Assembly (NCBI GenBank): GCA_937907245.1
Contig: CALCUM010000003.1
Span: 869,501-933,500 of the forward strand
DNA from: an uncultured Rhodobiaceae bacterium
Lineage (GTDB): Bacteria > Pseudomonadota > Alphaproteobacteria > RS24
Length of the DNA: 64,000 nt
Reading direction: 5' to 3'
Both the position numbers and the translations under genes were made by a program. Of the stretch, positions 1-8,637 are shown piece after piece. A model generated the notes under the pieces. The model did not search any database. It was not told where the DNA came from and saw only the letters and a program-made list of their open reading frames with translations. The stretch's first letter is position 1, and each line of letters starts with the position of its first letter.

Positions 1-1
1 G

Positions 2-796
2 CGCGGCAATTATCCGGCCAATCAAGAATTGGTGACGGAGACCCTATTGGCTTTGGCTGATTTAAAAGCCGTAGAGGCGCGCACGCAAAAGCCGAAATGG
101 CATCGCGCGCTAGGCCTTGTTGTGCCCGAAGATTTGGGCCGAGCGATGCGCTTTAAAGTCCGCACCCAAGACGGCACCGTGTTGACCAGCCTATTGTTGG
201 GCAATGAACAAGAAAGCGAAGCGGAAGCCAAGCAGGACGTGAAAACATATGGCCCTGAATTGCGCCAATTCTATGCGCGCCAAGAAGGCGACAATCAAAC
301 ATGGTTGGCGCGCGGGCGCCTGCCTCGTAATCCCAACGTCGCCGCTTGGTTAGATAGTGCTTTGCCGCGGTATGAGCTGGAGCAATTGAAAGCTGTGTCT
401 TTTGGCAAGGGCGCACAAAAATTTAAGCTTCTGCGCGTAACCCCTGTGAGCTGGTCGATGGGGGGCGGCGACACGTGGGTTTCCGACTTTAAAGGCTTAA
501 AACCCGATGATGTGTCGCTAGAAGACAGCATCAACTTTGAAACCGCGCAGCCGATGGTTTTGCGCTATGCCAATGGCTTGGTAATCACCTATGAAAATGT
601 CGGCGCGGCGACGGTTATCTGGACGCGAATTTCGGCAAGTGTTGAAACCGTTCGGGGTCAAAATAAAACGGCCAGAGACGAAGTTCGCTCTCTGGCCGCA
701 GATATTAATGCTCGTTATAAAGGATGGGCGCTGCGCTTTAGCGCCGATCGCGCCCCCATTTTATTGCCGAGCCAAGCAATGCTGGAAGGCCGTTAA
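2..796 (+). CDS. DUF4340 domain-containing protein, 5'-truncated
   Basis: The frame is open from base 2, so the true start lies outside the window; 264 residues are visible. The N-terminal part reads RGNYPANQ followed by LLALADLKAVEARTQ, a pattern I associate with DUF4340. Members of this family are usually encoded beside an ABC-2 permease and a GldG-like protein and are thought to be envelope-associated, but their reaction is unknown. No signal peptide or membrane segment is visible because the N-terminus is missing. The gene converges on acnA with only 17 bases between the stop codons, and its stop lies in a hairpin loop (separate entry). Family assignment is by pattern recognition only; no catalytic motif is seen. 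Confidence 0.7.
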   Translation, partial: RGNYPANQELVTETLLALADLKAVEARTQKPKWHRALGLVVPEDLGRAMRFKVRTQDGTVLTSLLLGNEQESEAEAKQDVKTYGPELRQFYARQEGDNQTWLARGRLPRNPNVAAWLDSALPRYELEQLKAVSFGKGAQKFKLLRVTPVSWSMGGGDTWVSDFKGLKPDDVSLEDSINFETAQPMVLRYANGLVITYENVGAATVIWTRISASVETVRGQNKTARDEVRSLAADINARYKGWALRFSADRAPILLPSQAMLEGR

Positions 797-815
797 GCCT
801 TCCAACTTTCTCTTT
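783..815 (+). terminator. Intrinsic terminator embedding the DUF4340 gene stop codon
   Basis: TGGAAGGC (783-790) pairs perfectly with GCCTTCCA (797-804) across the 6-nt loop cgttaa, which contains the TAA stop at 794-796. A T-rich run (actttctcttt) follows. The element sits between convergent genes and runs into the end of acnA. Confidence 0.65.
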
Positions 816-3594
816 AGGCGGCAAGTGAGCGCAGCACATATTGCAGGATACCGCCGTTGAGGTAGTAATCCACCTCATCAGCTGTATCGATGCGGCTTTG
901 CAGTTTCACGGTGCGCTTCTTGCCCTTGGCATCCGTAATCACCATGTCATATTTGGCGCGCGGGCGAATTTTGCCGCCGAGGCCTTCGATGGTGATGGTT
1001 TCTGTGCCATTCAGCTTCAGGCTGGCCCAGCTGTCTTTGCCAATGAACTGCAAAGGTGCCACGCCCATACCGACCAAGTTCGAGCGGTGAATACGCTCAA
1101 AGCTCTCGGCCACAACAGCTTGCACACCAAGCAGGCGTGTGCCTTTGGCGGCCCAGTCACGGCTGGAGCCGGTGCCATATTCTTTGCCTGCGAATACCAC
1201 CAGAGGGGTCTTCTTCTTGGCATATTCCATGGCCGCATCATAAATCGCCATCACTTTGCCAGACGGCTGATGCTTGGTCACACCGCCTTCTGTGCCGGGT
1301 GCCATTTGGTTGCGAATGCGAATATTGGCAAATGTGCCGCGCATCATAATTTCATGGTTCCCGCGACGCGAGCCATAGGAGTTATAATCCAGAGGCTTCA
1401 CTTTATTTTTGCTGAGATATTTACCAGCCGGGCTATCGGCTTTGATGGAGCCCGCAGGAGAAATATGGTCCGTCGTAATACTGTCGCCAAGGAGAGCCAA
1501 GATGCGCGCATCTTCAATGCTCGCGCCTTTGCCGTCTGTGGCTACTGCATCCGAAGTTAGACCGTCAAAGAAAGTTGGGCGTTGAACGTAAGTGGATTTT
1601 TTATCCCAATCGAAAGTTTGGCCCGATTGCGACTTCACTTTACGCCAAGCCGTATCGCCTTTGAACACATCGGCATAGCGCTCGCGGAACATAGCCGGCG
1701 TCACGCAAGAGCGCACCGTCTCGGCAATTTCTTTATTGCTCGGCCAAATGTCTTTCAAATAAACTGGGTTGCCTTTTTTATCCATGCCAAGTGGCTCGGT
1801 TGCCAAGTTCACATTCACCGAACCGGCAATGGCATATGCCACAACCAGCATTGGCGAAGCCAGATAATTGGCCCGCACATCTGGGCTCACACGGCCTTCG
1901 AAGTTACGGTTGCCGGAAAGCACGGAAGTGACGACCAGATCGTTTTTCGCAACCGCATCTGAGATGGCTGGCGAAAGAGGACCGGAGTTACCGATGCAGG
2001 TTGTGCAACCATATCCAACTAGGTTGAAACCCAATTTGTTCAGGTCTTTTTGCAAGCCCGCTTTTTTGAGATATTCGGTTACCACTTGGCTACCCGGTGC
2101 CAGTGAGGTTTTTACCCAAGGCTTGACGCTCAAGCCCAATTTGGCGGCATTGCGAGCTACCAGACCCGCGCCCAGCATTACGCTAGGGTTGGAGGTGTTG
2201 GTGCAAGAGGTAATGGCGGCAATCACAACATCGCCATTGCCGAGGTCGTGTTTGGCGCCTTTTACGGGCACGCGTTTGGCCGAAGCTTTAACGCTTACAC
2301 CTTGGTCTTTCAGGGCTGTTTTAAAGCCGCCTACCATGTCTTCCAAAAGCACGCGATCTTGCGGGCGTTTCGGGCCAGCTAGGCTTGGGCGAACGGAGTT
2401 CAAGTCCAAGTCCAGCGTGGAGGTGAACACAGGGTCGGCCGAGGCTTTGGTGCGGAACATGCCTTGGGCTTTCGAATATTTTTCCACCAGATCAATGCGC
2501 GCTTTTTTGCGGCCGGTGGCTTTCAAATAAGCCAATGTGTCATTGTCTACCGGGAAGAAACCGCACGTGGCGCCATATTCAGGGGCCATATTGGCGATGG
2601 TGGCTTGGTCTTCCAGCGATAGGCTCTCAAGGCCAGGGCCGTAAAACTCAACGAATTTACCGACAACGCCTTTTTTGCGCAGCATTTCCACAATCGTCAA
2701 AACCAAATCAGTAGCGGTGGCACCTTCTGGCACTTTACCTGTCAGCTTGAAGCCAACCACTTCTGGCAGCAACATGGTGACCGGCTGGCCGAGCATTGCC
2801 GCTTCGGCCTCAATGCCGCCCACACCCCAGCCGAGAACGGCCATACCGTTGACCATTGTGGTGTGGCTATCGGTGCCAACAAGCGTGTCTGGGTAGGCGA
2901 CTTCAACCGATTTGCCATTCACGCGCTCGCGTTTGGTCCAAACGGTTTGTGCCAAATGCTCGAGGTTCACTTGGTGGCAAATGCCCATTCCGGGGGGGAC
3001 CACGCGGAAGTTTTCAAACGCTTGGCTGCCCCAACGCAAAAACTCGTAGCGCTCGCCATTGCGCGAATACTCAAGACCAACATTGGTTTTCAGCGAGTCC
3101 TTGCTGCCGAAAGTATCTACCATGACCGAGTGGTCAATAACCAAATCAACGGGGGTCAGCGGGTTAATTTTTTTGGCGTTGCCGCCCATTTCTTGCATGG
3201 CGTTGCGCATGGTTGCCAAATCGACAACGGCAGGCACGCCGGTAAAGTCTTGCATCAAAACGCGGGCTGGACGATAGGCAATCTCGCGATTGGATTTACG
3301 CTTAGTCAACCATTGTTGCACGGCCTTAATGTCCTCTGCGTTCACCGTGCGGCCGTCTTCGTGGCGCAACAGGTTTTCGAGTAGAACTTTCATCGAATTC
3401 GGGAGTTTGGAAATGCCCTTCAAGCCATTTTTCTCGGCCGCTTTCAGGCTGAAATAGACGTAGGACTTATTGCCAACTTTCAGCACTTTGCGGGATTTAA
3501 AACTATCCGGATGCTGGTCGGTGTTCTTTGAAGATTTCACTTGTGGCTTTTTGGCTGGTGCCTTTTTTGCTTGTGGCTTTTTTGCTTGTGGCAT
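814..3594 (-). CDS. acnA: Aconitate hydratase AcnA
   Basis: Converts citrate to isocitrate in the TCA cycle using a 4Fe-4S cluster, in the cytoplasm; 926 aa. The cluster cysteines are C464 (SCTNTS motif) and C530/C533 (GYGCTTC motif). Their spacing of 66 and 3 residues matches E. coli AcnA C435/C501/C504. The ATG at 3594 is chosen because AGGAG lies about 10 nt upstream; the frame continues upstream to 3714 without a comparable site. Residues 2-25 form a Lys/Ala/Pro-rich extension of AKKP-type repeats that is absent from typical AcnA and puts the cysteines about 29 residues later than in E. coli. The gene is divergent from ccmA, 73 nt apart. The swivel domain (QKGT-type region replaced by GKEYGTGSSRDWAAKG) is intact near the C-terminus. 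Confidence 0.97.
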   Translation of the reverse strand: MPQAKKPQAKKAPAKKPQVKSSKNTDQHPDSFKSRKVLKVGNKSYVYFSLKAAEKNGLKGISKLPNSMKVLLENLLRHEDGRTVNAEDIKAVQQWLTKRKSNREIAYRPARVLMQDFTGVPAVVDLATMRNAMQEMGGNAKKINPLTPVDLVIDHSVMVDTFGSKDSLKTNVGLEYSRNGERYEFLRWGSQAFENFRVVPPGMGICHQVNLEHLAQTVWTKRERVNGKSVEVAYPDTLVGTDSHTTMVNGMAVLGWGVGGIEAEAAMLGQPVTMLLPEVVGFKLTGKVPEGATATDLVLTIVEMLRKKGVVGKFVEFYGPGLESLSLEDQATIANMAPEYGATCGFFPVDNDTLAYLKATGRKKARIDLVEKYSKAQGMFRTKASADPVFTSTLDLDLNSVRPSLAGPKRPQDRVLLEDMVGGFKTALKDQGVSVKASAKRVPVKGAKHDLGNGDVVIAAITSCTNTSNPSVMLGAGLVARNAAKLGLSVKPWVKTSLAPGSQVVTEYLKKAGLQKDLNKLGFNLVGYGCTTCIGNSGPLSPAISDAVAKNDLVVTSVLSGNRNFEGRVSPDVRANYLASPMLVVAYAIAGSVNVNLATEPLGMDKKGNPVYLKDIWPSNKEIAETVRSCVTPAMFRERYADVFKGDTAWRKVKSQSGQTFDWDKKSTYVQRPTFFDGLTSDAVATDGKGASIEDARILALLGDSITTDHISPAGSIKADSPAGKYLSKNKVKPLDYNSYGSRRGNHEIMMRGTFANIRIRNQMAPGTEGGVTKHQPSGKVMAIYDAAMEYAKKKTPLVVFAGKEYGTGSSRDWAAKGTRLLGVQAVVAESFERIHRSNLVGMGVAPLQFIGKDSWASLKLNGTETITIEGLGGKIRPRAKYDMVITDAKGKKRTVKLQSRIDTADEVDYYLNGGILQYVLRSLAA

Positions 3595-3667
3595 AGGTCG
3601 TGCTCCTGCAATAGTCTCAAAAATTAAAACCCGCCCTATTTGGCAGGCATCTGCGTTATAAAGAAGT

Positions 3668-4348
3668 ATGACCGAAAATACTATGGCGAAGCCGCAAAAA
3701 TTTTTTCTACCCAACCCCTATGCAGAGCCCGCCCATTTGCAGCTGCAGGGTCTGGCGTGTTCGCGTGGGCTGCGCTTGCTGTTTGAGGGGATATCGCAAA
3801 CGCTAAAAGGCGGCGAGGCGCTGGCGCTTTATGGTGCGAATGGCAGTGGTAAAACCTCTTTGCTGCGCCAAATTGCGGGGCTGCTTCCGGCAGATATAGG
3901 CACAATTTCCTTTGGTGATGCCCCCTCGCATGCTCCCTCGCATACCCCCTCTAGGCGTGTGCATTTTATAGGCCATGCCGACGGTTTGAAAAACGCCTTG
4001 AGTGTCGGTGAGACTTTGGTTTTTGACGCGGCCCTTTGGGGCGCCCCGAAAGCGGCTGGAAACACAAATGACTTATTAGCTCTTTTGGGTCTGAAAAATC
4101 GCGCTTGGCAAGCCGTCGGCGACCTTTCGGCGGGGCAAAGGCGCCGCTTGGCGCTGGCGAAATTATGCCTCGCGCCGCGCCCCATCTGGTTACTGGACGA
4201 ACCGATGACCGCGCTCGATGAAGCCGGGCAACAGCTCATCGATACGTTGGCGGGCGAGCATTTGGCCGCGGGCGGCATGATTGTCGCCTCGAGCCATGTG
4301 CCCTTGGGCTTTGCCACCCAAACGCTGACTTTGGGAGCTTCGACATGA
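3668..4348 (+). CDS. ccmA: Cytochrome c biogenesis heme exporter ATP-binding protein CcmA
   Basis: ATPase subunit of the CcmABCD complex, which releases holo-CcmE during System I cytochrome c maturation at the inner membrane; 226 aa. Walker A GANGSGKT is at 56-63, the ABC signature LSAGQ at 153-157 and Walker B WLLDEP at 174-179, with a Q-loop-like GHAD region between. Residues around 82-92 hold a short repeat, APSHAPSHTPS, encoded by a 12-bp tandem duplication and lying between Walker A and the signature, where length variation is tolerated. The start at 3668 has AAGAAG upstream; ATG at 3683 is an alternative. It overlaps ccmB by 4 nt (ATGA), implying translational coupling. Confidence 0.93.
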   Translation: MTENTMAKPQKFFLPNPYAEPAHLQLQGLACSRGLRLLFEGISQTLKGGEALALYGANGSGKTSLLRQIAGLLPADIGTISFGDAPSHAPSHTPSRRVHFIGHADGLKNALSVGETLVFDAALWGAPKAAGNTNDLLALLGLKNRAWQAVGDLSAGQRRRLALAKLCLAPRPIWLLDEPMTALDEAGQQLIDTLAGEHLAAGGMIVASSHVPLGFATQTLTLGAST

Positions 4349-5007
4349 GCGTCTTCTGGGCCATCTGCCGCCAGCACGTTGTTTTGGCGTGGCGCGGCGG
4401 GCATGCAACTTTGGCCGTTGCCTTCTTGTTTATCGGCGTCACGCTTATGCCGTTTGGTTTGGGCCCAGAATTGGCACTTTTGCAAGCGCTCGCGCCGGGT
4501 CTTTTATGGGTGGTGCTGATTATGGCGCTTTTAACCTCGCTCGACCGAGTGTTTCAAGCCGACTATGAAGATGGCTCGCTCGACCAAATGCTGCTGATGC
4601 CTTTGCCGCTGGAATTCGTGGTTCTGGCAAAATTACTGGGTCATTATATCGCCCTCGTGCTGCCTTTGCTTTTGGCGGTGCCCTTGGCGGGTCTTTTGTT
4701 AAATCTGGCGCCTGCCCATTTGCCGATGCTTTTGCTGGCCATGTTGGCGGGCAGTCCGGCGCTAGTTTTATTGGGTGGCATTGGCGCAAGCCTTGCGGTG
4801 AGCGTTCGTCGGGGTGGGCTGCTGACGGTTTTGCTGAGCCTGCCGTTTTATGTGCCGGTGATGATTTTTGGCGCAGGCGCCACCAAACAAGCGTTAGCGG
4901 GAGAGATAGATGAGGCGCGCCTCGCCATTTTAGGGCTGATAAGTCTGGCCAGTTTGCTGGCTGCGCCTGTGGCGATAGCTGCGGCGTTACGCAACGCTGT
5001 GCGCTAG
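4345..5007 (+). CDS. ccmB: Heme exporter protein CcmB
   Basis: Membrane permease partner of CcmA in cytochrome c maturation; 220 aa, close to the usual CcmB length. About six hydrophobic segments are visible. The conserved cytoplasmic stretch DYEDGSLDQMLLMPLP after the second segment is characteristic of CcmB. It overlaps ccmA by 4 nt and is followed after 25 nt by ccmC, so it is part of one operon. Confidence 0.93.
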   Translation: MSVFWAICRQHVVLAWRGGHATLAVAFLFIGVTLMPFGLGPELALLQALAPGLLWVVLIMALLTSLDRVFQADYEDGSLDQMLLMPLPLEFVVLAKLLGHYIALVLPLLLAVPLAGLLLNLAPAHLPMLLLAMLAGSPALVLLGGIGASLAVSVRRGGLLTVLLSLPFYVPVMIFGAGATKQALAGEIDEARLAILGLISLASLLAAPVAIAAALRNAVR

Positions 5008-5032
5008 CGCAGAACAGGCTATAAGAGAGACT

Positions 5033-5767
5033 ATGCTAAAGGCACTTGAAAATATCTCGGCTTTTTACGCCAACCCCACGCGCTTTATGAAACTCGCGGC
5101 GCGCCTGCACGCGCCCCTATGGGCCGTGGCTTTGGCGCTTTTGGCCTATGGCCTGTTTCGCGCGCTCCATGTGCCAGAAGATTATCAGCAAGGCGAGACG
5201 GTAAAAATTATGTTCGTCCATGTGCCCGCCGCTTGGATGGCTTTATTTGGCTATAGTTTCATTTTCTTTGCCAGCGTCACGGCGCTTATTTTTCGCCATC
5301 CTTTGGGCCATGTCGCCGCGCGCGCGGCAGCCCCCGTGGGCGCCACCTTTACGCTCATCGCTTTGGTGACTGGCAGCCTTTGGGGCCAACCCATGTGGGG
5401 CACTTGGTGGGTATGGGATGCGCGGCTCACGTCTATGTTGGTGCTACTTTTTATCTATATCGGCTATATCGCCATTTGGCAGGCCATTGACGAGCCGACG
5501 CGCGCGGCGCGCACCGCAGCGCTTTTGGCGATTGTCGGATTTGTAAATGTGCCGATTGTGAAGTTTTCCGTCGATTGGTGGAATACGCTACATCAGCCAG
5601 CCAGCGTGTCGCGTTTGGCGCGGCCTGCATTGCATGCTGATTTTCTATATCCGCTGCTGATTATGGGCGTGGCTTTTTTCGCGCTGTTCTTCGCGCTGAC
5701 GCTAACGCGCATGCAGATGGAAATTTTGCGGCAAAAATTGCGGGTTCGCCGCATGCGCGGAAACTAG
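5033..5767 (+). CDS. ccmC: Heme exporter / heme-handling protein CcmC
   Basis: Inner-membrane protein that presents heme to CcmE; 244 aa with six predicted membrane segments. The tryptophan-rich heme-handling motif WGTWWVWD is at 122-129. The two periplasmic histidines of the family correspond to H63 (VHVPAAW) and H187 (WNTLHQ). It lies between ccmB and ccmD in the expected order and carries a purine-rich ribosome-binding region (AGAGAGA) before the ATG. Confidence 0.96.
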   Translation: MLKALENISAFYANPTRFMKLAARLHAPLWAVALALLAYGLFRALHVPEDYQQGETVKIMFVHVPAAWMALFGYSFIFFASVTALIFRHPLGHVAARAAAPVGATFTLIALVTGSLWGQPMWGTWWVWDARLTSMLVLLFIYIGYIAIWQAIDEPTRAARTAALLAIVGFVNVPIVKFSVDWWNTLHQPASVSRLARPALHADFLYPLLIMGVAFFALFFALTLTRMQMEILRQKLRVRRMRGN

Positions 5768-5790
5768 AGACGCGAGAGGAGATACCCGAA

Positions 5791-5919
5791 ATGCCTGGAG
5801 TGTATGACACTTATATATACGCGAGCTATGGCGCTACGTTTTTGCCTTTGGCGATACTCATCGCCAGTAGTTTTGCCCAATGGCGCAAAGCTAAAGCCGA
5901 AATAGCAGACAGCGAATGA
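5791..5919 (+). CDS. ccmD: Heme exporter protein CcmD (small membrane protein)
   Basis: A 42-aa reading frame between ccmC and ccmG. It has the CcmD layout: a short periplasmic N-terminus with YIYASYG, one hydrophobic segment (FLPLAILIASSFA, about residues 17-29), then a basic QWRKAKAE tail. CcmD tethers CcmE to the CcmABC complex. GAGAGGAGAT lies upstream of the ATG as a ribosome-binding site. The stop overlaps the next start as ATGA (5916-5919). It is easily missed because of its size; the position within the ccm operon is decisive. Confidence 0.88.
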   Translation: MPGVYDTYIYASYGATFLPLAILIASSFAQWRKAKAEIADSE

Positions 5920-6467
5920 GCCCGTCGCCCCCCAAAGAGCTAAGGGCGTCTTTATGGCGATTTGCCCCTTTGGCCGTTGCCCTGGGATTGGCCGTGGTGT
6001 TTTTCGCCGGTCTTTTTTTGGGCGATCCGTCGCGCTTACCCTCCGCCTATGAAGGCAAGAAGCTGCCCGAGTTTTCGCTGGATGGCTTAACGCAAGATGG
6101 CGGGTTTGCCAGTTCTGATTTGGCACAAGGGCGTCCGGTATTGATTAATGTCTGGGCCAGTTGGTGCGGCCCGTGCCGCGACGAGCATCCGGCTCTCATG
6201 CAATTGGCCGCCCTAGGGGTGCCGATTTTTGGGCTGAACTACAAAGACAATCCAGGCGCAGCCAAAAGGTTTTTGGGGCGCTTGGGAAACCCCTACACAG
6301 CCGTTGGCGCCGACACCAGCGGGCGCGTGGCGCTTGATTTAGGTGTCTATGGCGTGCCCGAGACCTTTGTGTTGGACGGGCAAGCGCGCGTGGTATACCG
6401 CCACGTTGGCCCGCTGGATGCGGCCTCTTTGAAAACTAAAATCCTACCTTTTTTCACCACCCCCTAA
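5916..6467 (+). CDS. ccmG: Thiol:disulfide interchange protein CcmG/DsbE
   Basis: Periplasmic thioredoxin-like protein that reduces the CXXCH cysteines of apocytochrome c before heme attachment; 183 aa. It has an N-terminal anchor (hydrophobic residues about 16-35), a thioredoxin fold, and the active site WCGPC with C84 and C87. The cis-proline region is GVYGVPETFV near residue 148, typical of DsbE. It overlaps ccmD by 4 nt. No ccmE, ccmF or ccmH lies in the window, so the rest of the pathway must be elsewhere. Confidence 0.95.
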   Translation: MSPSPPKELRASLWRFAPLAVALGLAVVFFAGLFLGDPSRLPSAYEGKKLPEFSLDGLTQDGGFASSDLAQGRPVLINVWASWCGPCRDEHPALMQLAALGVPIFGLNYKDNPGAAKRFLGRLGNPYTAVGADTSGRVALDLGVYGVPETFVLDGQARVVYRHVGPLDAASLKTKILPFFTTP

Positions 6468-6482
6468 CTCGCAGGAGAAAGC

Positions 6483-7094
6483 ATGCCCTTTCGCGATACA
6501 TCGCAAGACTACGGCCATGAAATTTCATTCGGTAAACGCGTGCCCAAAGACGACAGCTTTGAGCGCGAGATTTGCAATCACTGCGGGCTTATTGATTATG
6601 TAAACCCTAAAATTATCGCCGGCGTTGTGGCCACATGGGAAGATAAAATTCTTATGTGTAAGCGCGCCATTGAGCCGCGCAAAGGGTTTTGGACTTTGCC
6701 TGCTGGCTTCATGGAACAACGCGAAACAACAGCGCAAGGCGCCGCGCGCGAAGCCATGGAAGAGGCGGGGGCGGATATAGAAACGGGCGCCCTTATTGGC
6801 ATTTATAATGTCGAGCGGATTAGCCAAGTGCAGATGTTTTATCGCGGCGTTTTGCGCAACCCTAATATCGCCGCTGGGCCTGAAAGCCAAGAAGTGGCTT
6901 TACTGGCGTGGGATGAAATACCTTGGGATGAGCTGGCGTTTCCTGCCGTCTATTATGCTTTGCAACATTGGCATGAGACACGTGAGATGGAAAACTTCGC
7001 GCCTTTTTCAGAGCCAGAAAATTGGGCCGATACGCCAGGCTTTGAAGCTATGCGGGCGCGATATGCGACGTCTGAAAACAGCAAAAAGAAGTAA
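6483..7094 (+). CDS. NUDIX hydrolase with an N-terminal CxxC half zinc ribbon
   Basis: Pyrophosphohydrolase of the NUDIX superfamily; 203 aa. The complete Nudix box GX5EX7REUXEEXGU runs from G75 to A97 (G75, E81, R89, E90, E93, E94, G96). Upstream, ICNHCG provides C31 and C34, resembling half of the zinc ribbon of NudC or ADP-ribose/NADH pyrophosphatases; I see no second CxxC pair. The substrate cannot be told from sequence. GCAGGAGA precedes the ATG. It follows ccmG by 15 nt and may be cotranscribed with it, and converges on yciB. Confidence 0.85.
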   Translation: MPFRDTSQDYGHEISFGKRVPKDDSFEREICNHCGLIDYVNPKIIAGVVATWEDKILMCKRAIEPRKGFWTLPAGFMEQRETTAQGAAREAMEEAGADIETGALIGIYNVERISQVQMFYRGVLRNPNIAAGPESQEVALLAWDEIPWDELAFPAVYYALQHWHETREMENFAPFSEPENWADTPGFEAMRARYATSENSKKK

Positions 7095-7120
7095 GCAAAA
7101 ATAATATCTCGCGTTTCGAC

Positions 7121-7714
7121 CTAGGCCTGGGAGTCGTCTTTGGGGTCGGATAGCGCGCCGTGTTTTTTTAGTAAGGGAATTTGCAAAATCATAAAACCGA
7201 AAGTCAGTGGTAAAGTGGCGAAGACTTTGAAATTGACCCAAGTGTCGGTCGATTGCGTGCGCCAAACGATTTCATTGAGAACGGCCAGAAAGATAAAAAA
7301 CAAGGCCCAGCGCCGCGTTAAAACCAGCCATCCGGCGGGCGCCATCGGCAACATATCGCCCATTAGTTTTTGCAAATAAGATTGCCCGCGCAGCAGCCCA
7401 AAACCTAAAATGGCCGCAAATAAAATATAGACCAAGGTTGGTTTTATTTTGATGAAAGTCTCATCTTGCAAAAACAAAGTAATGCCACCGAAGACGAAAA
7501 TAAATCCGGCAGAGGCTAGCGTCATATTATTGGGTTTAGCCCCGCGCGAATAGGTAGAGATAAGCGCCACTGCTATGGCCACCATAAAACCTGCGGTGGC
7601 GATCAACAGGCCATCGCTTTCGGGGCGGCCGAACCATTGGGGGCCACGAAAGTTCAAGACAAAGAAAGTCGCGAGTGGAGCAAATTCTTCGATAATTTTA
7701 CGCCATCCTGCCAT
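7121..7714 (-). CDS. yciB: Inner membrane-spanning protein YciB (septation protein A family)
   Basis: Polytopic inner-membrane protein linked to septation and envelope synthesis; 197 aa with about five or six hydrophobic segments. FAPLATFFVLNFRGP near the N-terminus and the RRWALFFIFLAVLNEIVWR stretch near residue 135 are hallmarks of the IspZ/YciB family. Its start overlaps the end of ftsY (the ftsY stop begins at 7714), so the genes are probably coupled in one minus-strand operon, mtaB-ftsY-yciB. Confidence 0.9.
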   Translation of the reverse strand: MAGWRKIIEEFAPLATFFVLNFRGPQWFGRPESDGLLIATAGFMVAIAVALISTYSRGAKPNNMTLASAGFIFVFGGITLFLQDETFIKIKPTLVYILFAAILGFGLLRGQSYLQKLMGDMLPMAPAGWLVLTRRWALFFIFLAVLNEIVWRTQSTDTWVNFKVFATLPLTFGFMILQIPLLKKHGALSDPKDDSQA

Positions 7715-8637
7715 TAGTTTGTCTCTCCGGTTGCGCCCGTCAGGGCGAGGGAAAATTGTTTGGCGTTAAAACTTTGCAAGTCGTCTGCCTGTTCACCGAC
7801 GCCGATGAAATAAATCGGCAATTGTAGTTTTTGCGAGATGGCCACTAGCCCGCCGCCGCGCGCTGTGCCATCGAGTTTGGTCATAATCAGGCCCGAGACA
7901 TTGGCGCGTTTTAAAAACGCCTCCGCTTGGGTCAGCGCGTTTTGACCGGTCGTCGCATCCAGCACCAATAGGCTTTCATGCGGGGCTGTGTCGTCTAGTT
8001 TTGCAATCACGCGGATGATTTTTTCTAACTCGGCCATCAGGTTATCGTTCGACTGTAAGCGCCCTGCCGTGTCGATCATCAACACATCTATGCCCTCGGC
8101 TTTGGCCCGTTCCAGCGCCTCATAAGACAGCGCCGCCGCATCGGCACCCGTTGCGCCAGACACGACTTCGACCCCAGCGCGTTCGCCCCAAACTTGTAAT
8201 TGCTCGCCCGCGGCGGCGCGAAATGTATCGCCTGCCGCCAGCATGACGGTTTTGCCTTCCGCGATAAACTTTTTGGCCAATTTACCAATTGTTGTGGTTT
8301 TTCCAGCGCCATTGACACCGCTCATTAAAATAACTGCCGGCTTCGTGTCAGGCAATTGAAAGGGTTTTTCCACGGGCGTCAGCAGCGCGGTAATTTCGCG
8401 GGCCAAAGCCTCGCGTAATCCACTTTCATCTAGCTCGGCCAAGTCGCGACGGGCGCGCAAATTCTCGACAATTTTACCCGCCGTCGCCACGCCAAGGTCG
8501 GCCATGATGAGGGCATCTTCCAATTCGCCCAATTGACTGGCGGATAATTTTTTGCCGCTCAAAAACGACAGGCTATCGCCTAACGCTTTGCTCGACTTGG
8601 TGAGCCCTGATTTCAGGGAGGCAAAAAACCCGCTCAT
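7714..8637 (-). CDS. ftsY: Signal recognition particle receptor FtsY
   Basis: SRP receptor GTPase that docks ribosome-nascent-chain complexes at the inner membrane; 307 aa. It has a short helical N domain (residues about 1-85) and a G domain with G1 GVNGAGKTTT at 107-116, a DTFRAAA element, DTAGR and TKLDGTARGG. The acidic A domain of E. coli FtsY is absent, as in many shorter orthologues. It overlaps mtaB by 4 nt. The SRP partner ffh lies 2.3 kb away on the other strand. Confidence 0.96.
   Translation of the reverse strand: MSGFFASLKSGLTKSSKALGDSLSFLSGKKLSASQLGELEDALIMADLGVATAGKIVENLRARRDLAELDESGLREALAREITALLTPVEKPFQLPDTKPAVILMSGVNGAGKTTTIGKLAKKFIAEGKTVMLAAGDTFRAAAGEQLQVWGERAGVEVVSGATGADAAALSYEALERAKAEGIDVLMIDTAGRLQSNDNLMAELEKIIRVIAKLDDTAPHESLLVLDATTGQNALTQAEAFLKRANVSGLIMTKLDGTARGGGLVAISQKLQLPIYFIGVGEQADDLQSFNAKQFSLALTGATGETN

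Noticed and set aside
841-1560. 239-codon open frame antisense to acnA
   Set aside because: No family resemblance or ribosome-binding site; lies entirely within the clearly coding aconitase gene.
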